Assembly (NCBI GenBank): GCA_030668045.1
Contig: DAOUUR010000113.1
Coordinates: forward strand, 1-7,294
Source of the DNA: a bacterium
Lineage (GTDB): Bacteria > Zixibacteria > MSB-5A5 > GN15 > FEB-12
DNA length: 7,294 nt
Direction of reading: 5' to 3'
Part shown: one piece after another, positions 1-4,425 of the stretch
Numbering within the stretch: position 1 is the first letter of the stretch
Layout of the letters: every line of letters begins with the position of its first letter
Program-made: the position numbers and the translations under genes
The notes under the pieces: model-generated
What the model saw: the letters and a program-made list of their open reading frames with translations, nothing else
The model's database searches: none
Told to the model about the DNA's origin: nothing

Positions 1-1308
1 GATGTTGACCGTCTCCTGCGATGTCTTCGACCGCGCTTTCTGCTCGTTCATCGCCTTATCAAACCCGGCTTGGTCCAGAGTCATTTCTTTTTCCGAAGCC
101 ATCACTTCGGTGAGATCGTACGGAAAGCCGTAGGTGTCGTAGAGTTTGAACACATCCTCACCGGTGATAACTTTCCCTTTGGTCGATTTGACAATCCGGT
201 CAAACAAGTCGCATCCCGTCGAGAGCGTGCGGCCAAACGATTCTTCTTCGGCGCGAACAACATTCTCAATATGCGATCTCTTCTCGACAATCTCCGGGAA
301 AGCAGCACCCATTTCATCGACCAACACCGAAACCAGCCGGTGCATGAACGGGTCCTCCACTCCCAACAGACGGCCATGACGGGCGGCCCGGCGGAGAATC
401 CGTCGCAATACATACCCCTGACCTTCGTTGGAAATACCGGCGCCATCGGCGAGAGCGAAAGTGAGGGCGCGAATATGATCGGCAATGACATGATGCGAAG
501 CGACATGGTCGGCATATTTTGAGTGCGTGATATCGGAGATGGCCGTTATGATGTTCTGGAAAAGATCAATCCCGTAGTTGGAGTCAACGTCCTGCATGAT
601 AGCCGCGATTCGTTCCAGCCCGGCACCGGTATCGACCGACGGCTTCGGCAGCGGTACGATTGTGCCGTCGGGGTGCTGCTCAAACTGCATAAAAACGAGA
701 TTCCAGATTTCAACAAATCGTTCGGTCTCGCCATTGACAATATCGTCGGGACCGGTGCCGAATTTTTCGCCGCGATCAAAATGAACTTCCGAGCACGGTC
801 CACACGGTCCAACGTTTCCCATCGACCAGTAATTATCGGCTTTGCCAAACCGGAGAATCCGTCCATCCTTAAGCTCCGGGGCAATCTTCGCCCAGAGATT
901 AAATGCTTCATCATCAGTGTCATAAACCGAGGCGTACAGTTTGTCTTTTGGAAGTCCGAGGACGACCGTGACCCACTCCCAGGCGAAATGGATCGCTTCT
1001 TCTTTGAAATAGTCGCCGAACGAAAAATTGCCGAGCATCTCAAAAAACGTATGATGGCGGGCGGTAAAACCGACGTTATCCAGATCATTATGCTTACCCC
1101 CGGCGCGGATACATTTCTGGGAACTGGCCGCACGAGAATACTCGACCTTGCGCTGACCGGTGAAGACATCCTTGAACTGGTTCATCCCAGCGTTGGTAAA
1201 CAATAGCGTCGGATCGTTGTACGGGATTACCGGCGATGATGGCACGACGCGATGGTCATGCTTCTTGAAATAATCAAGAAACGATTGTCTGATCTCAGCA
1301 GTCTTAAT
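1..1308 (-). CDS. alaS: Alanyl-tRNA synthetase, N-terminal 436 residues (C-terminus beyond window)
   Basis: Class II aminoacyl-tRNA synthetase that charges tRNA(Ala) with alanine in the cytoplasm. The minus-strand frame is open without interruption for 436 codons and runs off the left edge. The full protein is usually about 870 residues, so the catalytic domain and the start of the next region are present, while the editing and C-Ala domains are outside. Visible landmarks are the N-terminal AEIRQSFLDYF, NDPTLLFTNAGMNQFKDVF (motif 1 region, residues about 30-49), RAGGKHNDL and TARHHTFFEMLGNFSFGDYF (motif 2 region, 70-100), WSMGNVGPCGPCSE (162-175), DTGAGLERIA (motif 3, 226-235) and the tRNA-recognition segment QGYVLRRILRRAARHG (297-312). 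The start is ATT (1308-1306): an in-frame stop lies at 1317-1315, and no ATG, GTG or TTG occurs before codon 22. A GAGG (1321-1318) sits 9 bases upstream. The ATT shares one base with the recX stop, so the genes are probably co-transcribed and translationally coupled. Confidence 0.97.
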   Translation of the reverse strand, partial: MKTAEIRQSFLDYFKKHDHRVVPSSPVIPYNDPTLLFTNAGMNQFKDVFTGQRKVEYSRAASSQKCIRAGGKHNDLDNVGFTARHHTFFEMLGNFSFGDYFKEEAIHFAWEWVTVVLGLPKDKLYASVYDTDDEAFNLWAKIAPELKDGRILRFGKADNYWSMGNVGPCGPCSEVHFDRGEKFGTGPDDIVNGETERFVEIWNLVFMQFEQHPDGTIVPLPKPSVDTGAGLERIAAIMQDVDSNYGIDLFQNIITAISDITHSKYADHVASHHVIADHIRALTFALADGAGISNEGQGYVLRRILRRAARHGRLLGVEDPFMHRLVSVLVDEMGAAFPEIVEKRSHIENVVRAEEESFGRTLSTGCDLFDRIVKSTKGKVITGEDVFKLYDTYGFPYDLTEVMASEKEMTLDQAGFDKAMNEQKARSKTSQETVNI

Positions 1309-1957
1309 CTTCCGTTACCTCGTTTTGATCGCTTAACATGTTGGCAAACGCTTTCCTCGCCGCTTCATATCCAAAGCCACGGCGAGCCAGGTAATTATAG
1401 GCTTTGGTGCGCGCCGTTTCAAGTTGAAATCGGCTGAACTGTGACCATCGTTTAGCCAGCGCGGCGGTGGCAAGATCAGTTTCGTTGTGTCCCACAAGCA
1501 CCATCGCGACCACTTTTTCGGCGATAGCGCGATCAATTTTCTTTCGTTGAATATGGGCGATGAGATACGGTCGCCCGCACGGCCGGTCATTGATCAACCG
1601 TTCGGCCAGGGACATCGCAAAATGCTCGTCATCGAGAACCCCCTGAGCGCGGTACTTCCGGATGACCGCCTTGATCGCTTCCGTCGGGTGACCTTTCTGC
1701 TTGAGCTTGTCGGTTAGTTCTCCGACCGAGTGAGCCCGCATCGCCAACAGCCGGGCCGCACGACGATTACATAGATACTGCTCACTTTCACCACGCAGCA
1801 GATCGACCTGCGACTGTGTCAGGACAATACCTTCCACCAGTTGGTGCCGGTAAACAGTTTCCTGGGAGATTTCGAAATCGTCATCCAGTCCCGAGATATC
1901 GACCATAGTTCGGCCTCGGATGCGCTTGAGCTTGACGATTTGGAACTGATCCTTCAT
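1304..1957 (-). CDS. recX: RecX, regulatory protein of RecA
   Basis: A 217-residue RecX-family protein. The family binds RecA filaments and inhibits or modulates strand exchange and co-protease activity. The N-terminal part (KLKRIRGRTMVDISGLDDDFEISQETVYRHQLVEGIVL) matches the beta-rich leader common in RecX. The rest is the helical repeat array, including RRAARLLAMRAHSVGELTDKL (about 65-85), a YRAQGVLDDEHFAMSLAERLI segment near 103-123 and the repeat ending in NYLARRGFGYEAARKAF near the C-terminus. Length is within the family range. The ATG at 1957 is preferred because AAGG lies 7 bases upstream and because the later Met at residue 18 would cut into the conserved leader. It sits directly upstream of alaS, as in many bacteria, but recA does not precede it; a repeat-rich divergent intergenic region does. 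Confidence 0.93.
   Translation of the reverse strand: MKDQFQIVKLKRIRGRTMVDISGLDDDFEISQETVYRHQLVEGIVLTQSQVDLLRGESEQYLCNRRAARLLAMRAHSVGELTDKLKQKGHPTEAIKAVIRKYRAQGVLDDEHFAMSLAERLINDRPCGRPYLIAHIQRKKIDRAIAEKVVAMVLVGHNETDLATAALAKRWSQFSRFQLETARTKAYNYLARRGFGYEAARKAFANMLSDQNEVTED
1309..1321 (-). promoter_or_regulatory. Ribosome-binding site deciding the ATT start of alaS
   Basis: The minus strand reads GAGGTAACGGAAG immediately before ATT AAG ACT GCT GAG ATC. GAGG lies inside the Glu213-Val214 codons of recX, 9 bases before ATT. That is a normal Shine-Dalgarno spacing and supports initiation at ATT rather than at the GTG of codon 22, which would remove the first conserved helix of AlaS. Confidence 0.7.
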
Positions 1958-1972
1958 CTGGTAGCCTTGGGT

Positions 1973-1983
1973 AACATAATGTT
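1973..1983. promoter_or_regulatory. 11-bp palindrome upstream of recX
   Basis: AACAT-A-ATGTT is a perfect odd-length palindrome whose near edge lies 15 bases before the recX start codon. It could be an operator for recX-alaS. It does not match the LexA boxes I know (CTGT-N8-ACAG or GAAC-N4-GTTC). A related string, GTAACATA, occurs both at the edge of this site (1971-1978) and at 2253-2260. It is short, so chance is possible. Confidence 0.25.
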
Positions 1984-2023
1984 GAATATACTGTCACCAG
2001 CCAGCCCCCGTTACCTAAAAGGC

Positions 2024-2054
2024 GCCACTAGTGGCCCTTAAGGCCACACGTGGC
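2024..2054. repeat. Tandem palindrome pair A
   Basis: Two 12-bp palindromic units, GCCACTAGTGGC (2024-2035) and GCCACACGTGGC (2043-2054), are separated by a 7-base spacer CCTTAAG, giving a 19-bp period. The first unit is perfectly palindromic; in the second only the arms GCCAC/GTGGC are symmetric. The whole pair can also fold as one long hairpin, because the left unit plus a C pairs with the right unit preceded by a G (13-bp stem, two mismatches, 5-base loop). It may be an operator, a REP-like element or an RNA structure. Confidence 0.75.
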
Positions 2055-2083
2055 ATTAAATAGATTGTGACATTCTATTTAAT
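2055..2083. repeat. AT-rich inverted repeat
   Basis: Arms ATTAAATAGA (2055-2064) and TCTATTTAAT (2074-2083) are perfect reverse complements around a 9-base centre TTGTGACAT. Within the centre, TG and CA can also pair, extending the hairpin past a T-T mismatch to a 3-base loop. It abuts palindrome pair A with no gap. Symmetric AT-rich sites of this size are typical of dimeric repressor operators, but no regulator gene lies nearby. It could instead be part of a larger mobile palindromic element spanning 2024-2186. Confidence 0.6.
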
Positions 2084-2109
2084 AGGTCACGGTTGCTCGC
2101 AGCCTGACA

Positions 2110-2140
2110 GCCGCAAGCGGCTTTTAAGGGCACAAGGTCG
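2110..2140. repeat. Tandem palindrome pair B (degenerate), with terminator-like look
   Basis: The left unit GCCGCAAGCGGC (2110-2121) has the same architecture as the other units, with A to G and T to C changes at the two symmetric positions, so the palindrome is kept. A 7-base spacer TTTTAAG resembles the CCTTAAG of pair A. The right unit GGCACAAGGTCG (2129-2140) is a degenerate copy. As RNA the left unit forms a short stem (AGCCG/CGGCT, 4-base loop) followed by UUUU, which resembles a weak rightward terminator. No rightward gene precedes it, so membership in the repeat set is the better explanation. Confidence 0.5.
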
Positions 2141-2155
2141 CACACGACTCTTCGG

Positions 2156-2186
2156 CCCACAAGTGGCCTTACGAGCCACTTGTGGC
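2156..2186. repeat. Tandem palindrome pair C
   Basis: Units CCCACAAGTGGC (2156-2167) and GCCACTTGTGGC (2175-2186) are separated by 7 bases (CTTACGA), the same 19-bp period as pair A. CCACAAGTGGC and GCCACTTGTGG are perfect reverse complements, so the pair also forms an 11-bp hairpin with a 7-base loop. No T-run follows it on either strand, so it is not an intrinsic terminator. It ends 12 bases upstream of the candidate -35 box at 2199, a reasonable place for a regulator to bind. Confidence 0.75.
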
Positions 2187-2198
2187 ACAACTTCAATG

Positions 2199-2227
2199 TT
2201 GACTCGGAGGGCTAACCATGTTATCCT
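2199..2227 (+). promoter_or_regulatory. Candidate sigma70 promoter for the DUF4388 operon
   Basis: TTGACT (2199-2204) matches the -35 consensus at five of six positions. TATCCT (2222-2227) matches the -10 consensus at four of six, and the spacer is exactly 17 bases. Transcription would start near 2234 and give a leader of about 140 bases before the ATG at 2376. A second TTGACT at 2242 has no good -10 partner. TATTAT at 2274-2279 has no good -35. Confidence 0.4.
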
Positions 2228-2375
2228 GATACCGAAGGCGATTGACTGAGCTGTAACATATTGATTAGTTTGATATTATAAATCGGCAAAGATTGTTCCG
2301 TGCTTAACCGTCCTGTCGCCTTAATGTTATGAGAGTTACAGGTAGGTAATCTGAAACCGTGTTTCGGGAGATATT

Positions 2376-3236
2376 ATGGACCTCGATCTGAAAGGCCGGA
2401 TCGAACAGTTTACATTAACTGAGATATTCCAACTAATTGCGGCTGCCGGAAAGTCCGGCACGCTTGGTATCGAGAGCGATGATGCTATCGTGATGATTTA
2501 TTTCCGCGACGGCAAAATCATCTATGGCTACGGTCCTCGTCAGACCTTCCACCTTGGACAGTTGTTGCGCGACCGGGGAGTTCTTTCTGAGGAACAGTTG
2601 GAAGAGGCGGTCCGGGTTCAAGCCAATTCGGAAAGCTCAAAGCGACTCGGGGAAATTATGGTCGGTCGCAATCTTATCAGCCGGATCGATCTTGAGACCG
2701 TTGTCCGCGAGCAGATAGAAGAACTGCTGTTTACCTTGATGGCTTGGCAGAGCGGCTCGTTTAAGTTCTATGAAAACCAGTTTCCAACCGAAGAGGAAAT
2801 CACGGTTCAGATATCGGTGGAGAATGTCATCCTGGAGGGATTGCGCCGAATCGACGAAGAGAACATGGTCAACGACACTTTCCCTGATCTGAAAGATGTG
2901 TTTGCATTGTTAACATCCGCCTCGACAGCGCCCCGTGAAATTTCACTGGAGGGGCCGGAGTGGAATGTTATGTCGCTGGTTGATGGTCACCGTTCTATCG
3001 ACGAAGCATGCAAAGTTAGTCCGTACGGGCGGCGGGAAACTCTGAAAGGTCTGGCCAAGCTGAAGCTGGCTGGCTTGATTGCGAAGACGGAGCCAAAACG
3101 GTCCGCAGACTCCGACGAGCTTGAGGGGATGATAGGACGGCTGGCCGGAATGTTTGAGGAGTACTTAAGCGCAAAACCAAAATCGCGACTTGAGCCAGGG
3201 ACTATCACCCGAACCTATGTGGAGCAAAGCGATTGA
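2376..3236 (+). CDS. DUF4388 (PATAN) domain protein with tandem MshEN-like repeats
   Basis: A soluble 286-residue protein with no signal peptide or membrane segment. The N-terminus (LKGRIEQFTLTEIFQLI, then a KSGTLGIES strand and IYFRDGKIIYGYG, residues about 5-53) is typical of DUF4388/PATAN, known from cyanobacterial PatA-type regulators and deltaproteobacterial signalling proteins. Residues 59-82 and 90-113 are two aligned 24-residue repeats, each with LG at positions 2-3, Ser at 13, Leu-Glu at 17-18, Val-Arg at 21-22 and Gln at 24. This resembles the MshEN/GspE N-terminal motif that binds cyclic di-GMP in MshE. Residues about 165-236 look winged-helix-like (WNVMSLVDGHRSIDEACK, then LAKLKLAGLI). 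The ATG has GGGAG five bases upstream. It is the first gene of an operon and overlaps the next gene by four bases. Family assignment is fairly firm; ligand and partners are inference. Confidence 0.85.
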   Translation: MDLDLKGRIEQFTLTEIFQLIAAAGKSGTLGIESDDAIVMIYFRDGKIIYGYGPRQTFHLGQLLRDRGVLSEEQLEEAVRVQANSESSKRLGEIMVGRNLISRIDLETVVREQIEELLFTLMAWQSGSFKFYENQFPTEEEITVQISVENVILEGLRRIDEENMVNDTFPDLKDVFALLTSASTAPREISLEGPEWNVMSLVDGHRSIDEACKVSPYGRRETLKGLAKLKLAGLIAKTEPKRSADSDELEGMIGRLAGMFEEYLSAKPKSRLEPGTITRTYVEQSD

Positions 3237-3889
3237 GCCGTACCGACAATCTCAAAGCGTTTGAAATTGTGCTCGAGTCCTTTCTGGAACGGGCGGTAGC
3301 GGCCAAGGAGAAACGGTTGCAGGTGGCCCAGGGGATCAACCGTCTGGAACAGATCGACTCACGGATGACTTCAGGTGTGGACCCGGTTGACCGGTTGGGG
3401 GAGTGGTTTGCCGACCATAATCGCTGGCTTGAGCAGGAAAATCTAAAACACTCAGATATTGATCGAATTGGCCGCATCCTTGACAACATCCGAAACGAGC
3501 TCGACTTGGAAAACGACGAGTCTCCAGCATCCCGCAAAATCTCCTCCGAAATCGACCGGTGGCAGCTTGCTTCACCTCAGTCAACCCAGTCGCTGGTGCT
3601 CAAAAGAGGGCCTGAAGCCGCTGCGGAAGGGGATACGGTTGCCGATTTTCGCAAATTGATACCCAATATCGGCCAGTTGTTTGAGCAATATGCTGTCTCC
3701 AAGCTCCATATCATGTCAGTGCTCGATGAGACCCTCCGAACCGCCGAATTACAGAAAAATAAAGAGGCCTTGATTTTGTCTGCCTTTATCATATATTACC
3801 TCAAAACTGGCGGGTACAAAGTTGATCCGTACGTCATGAGGCTGAAGCAAGCCGAGAAGGCGCTTGAGGAGGATGACTCCGATGCTTAG
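3233..3889 (+). CDS. Hypothetical helical protein, 218 residues, TTG start
   Basis: I do not recognise this protein. It begins at TTG (3233-3235), which overlaps the upstream TGA in the string TTGA; GGAG (3221-3224) lies 8 bases before it. The sequence reads as largely alpha-helical and charged. An N-terminal helical region (about 1-50: FEIVLESFLERAVAAKEKRLQVAQGINRLEQIDSRM) is followed by a Trp-containing segment (RLGEWFADHNRWLEQENL, about 54-71), a polar linker near 85-130, and a C-terminal helical bundle (about 135-217) with one hydrophobic stretch, ALILSAFIIYYL. That stretch is too short and too isolated to call a membrane anchor with confidence. There are no Cys-based motifs or nucleotide-binding loops. 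Its position between a DUF4388 protein and a TPR-like protein suggests an adaptor or scaffold role, but that is inference. Confidence 0.85.
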   Translation: MSRTDNLKAFEIVLESFLERAVAAKEKRLQVAQGINRLEQIDSRMTSGVDPVDRLGEWFADHNRWLEQENLKHSDIDRIGRILDNIRNELDLENDESPASRKISSEIDRWQLASPQSTQSLVLKRGPEAAAEGDTVADFRKLIPNIGQLFEQYAVSKLHIMSVLDETLRTAELQKNKEALILSAFIIYYLKTGGYKVDPYVMRLKQAEKALEEDDSDA

Positions 3890-4112
3890 TCATCCCGAGA
3901 AAGCGTATCTGCAGGCGCTGATGGCTGTGAGACGGAAAGACTATATGTCGGCCGCTCGTTTTTTCGAGCAGGCGGCACCCGGGATAAAAAATAACCGGGA
4001 ATTTGACCTGCTTCGGGAAACAAATAGACTCCTTCTGGCGGTTAAGAGGGAGCTTGACAGTCCGAATGTAGAGAGTAGTATTGATATAGAGGAGAAGTAC
4101 TCGCATGGCTAA
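3882..4112 (+). CDS. Small TPR-like protein, 76 residues
   Basis: A short helical protein. HPEKAYLQALMAVRRKDYMSAARFFEQAAP (residues about 4-33) has the spacing of one TPR helix pair, including the small-residue and aromatic pattern. It is followed by a third helix (NREFDLLRETNRLLLAVKREL) and a polar tail. I start it at ATG 3882 because GAGGAGG (3866-3872) then sits 9 bases upstream; the in-frame ATG at 3873 touches that site and the in-frame TTG at 3864 overlaps it. With this start the gene overlaps the previous one by 8 bases, and its end overlaps the next gene by 8 bases. One TPR unit is too few for a full superhelix, so it may act as a dimer or pack against its operon partners (inference). 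Confidence 0.8.
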   Translation: MLSHPEKAYLQALMAVRRKDYMSAARFFEQAAPGIKNNREFDLLRETNRLLLAVKRELDSPNVESSIDIEEKYSHG

Positions 4113-4293
4113 GAGACAAAGTTTCGCGGATAAATCATCAAAGAAGGTTTACACCATGACCTGCCCGGTTTGTTCCGAAGAGAAGCAGTTCGTAAAATTC
4201 GTCAAGGCGGTTAAGACTGATGCTGGTGCCTGGAAATTCCGCAGCGCCAATGTCGGCGTCTGCAAGTGCAACCAGGAAGAAATCTACGCCTGA
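4105..4293 (+). CDS. Small zinc-ribbon-like protein, 62 residues
   Basis: A basic 62-residue protein with CPVC at residues 20-23 and CKC at 53-55, four cysteines in all, arranged like a treble-clef or zinc-ribbon site that would hold one zinc ion. Between them is a basic, beta-prone segment (KQFVKFVKAVKTDAGAWKFRSANVGV). The Lys/Arg-rich N-terminus (MAKRQSFADKSSKK) resembles small ribosomal or nucleic-acid-binding proteins, but I recognise no named family. The ATG lies inside the end of the previous gene (8-base overlap), and GAGGAG (4089-4094) is 10 bases upstream. It is the last gene of the operon, and a strong terminator begins 25 bases after its stop. Zinc binding is well supported by the motif; nucleic-acid binding is a guess. 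Confidence 0.8.
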   Translation: MAKRQSFADKSSKKVYTMTCPVCSEEKQFVKFVKAVKTDAGAWKFRSANVGVCKCNQEEIYA

Positions 4294-4318
4294 TCTTTTC
4301 ATAAACGAACTATTTGAG

Positions 4319-4351
4319 ACCGTCTCCCGCGATTTGTGGAGGCGGTTTTTT
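4319..4351 (+). terminator. Intrinsic terminator of the DUF4388 operon
   Basis: ACCGTCTCC (4319-4327) pairs with GGAGGCGGT (4338-4346) to give a 9-bp stem with one T-G wobble and a 10-base loop. A run of six T (4346-4351) follows directly. It lies between the zinc-ribbon gene and the membrane-protein gene and separates their transcription units. Confidence 0.88.
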
Positions 4352-4425
4352 CTTTATCTCATGTTCCCGCCGGACGATACTAACAGCATGATTTTCTTCA
4401 AACCAGCAGACAGGCGGAGGGAAGA

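Larger units (their letters stand above)
1958..2375. other. Divergent intergenic region, repeat-rich, no gene
   Basis: This region separates recX (leftward) from the DUF4388 gene (rightward). I see no convincing gene: the short open frames lack good ribosome-binding sites and run through palindromes. It contains an 11-bp palindrome next to recX (AACATAATGTT, 1973-1983), three tandem palindrome pairs (2024-2054, 2110-2140, 2156-2186), an AT-rich inverted repeat (2055-2083) and a candidate rightward promoter (2199-2227). The rest, from about 2235 to 2365, would be a 5' untranslated leader if that promoter is used; I recognise no riboswitch in it. I found no convincing leftward promoter for recX. 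Confidence 0.75.

Noticed and set aside
70..1206. Two plus-strand open frames (70-522 and 523-1206) covering the alaS region
   Set aside because: They lie entirely opposite an unmistakable AlaS coding frame; their translations look like antisense shadows with no family resemblance.
1243..1245. GTG at codon 22 as the alaS start
   Set aside because: It would delete the conserved AEIRQ...LDYF helix found at the N-terminus of AlaS proteins, while ATT with a well-placed GAGG retains it.
1985..2013. Leftward promoter for recX using TATATT (1990-1985) as -10
   Set aside because: The -35 position reads TAACGG at 17-bp spacing, a poor match; GTGACA closer in has no suitable -10.
2109..2125. Intrinsic terminator (AGCCG-CAAG-CGGCT plus TTTT)
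   Set aside because: No rightward gene precedes it, the stem is only 5 bp, and the same bases fit better as a diverged member of the GCCAC-NN-GTGGC set. A role as leader attenuator cannot be excluded if transcription starts further left.
2024..2186. CRISPR array
   Set aside because: Units are only 12 bp, palindromic, paired with 7-bp spacers of similar sequence, and no cas gene is nearby.
2067..2249. 60-codon plus-strand open frame in the intergenic region
   Set aside because: It runs through the palindromic repeats, has no clear ribosome-binding site and no recognisable protein character.
3864..3881. Earlier starts (TTG 3864, ATG 3873) for the small TPR-like gene
   Set aside because: Both overlap or touch the GAGGAGG ribosome-binding site, which is correctly spaced only for ATG 3882.
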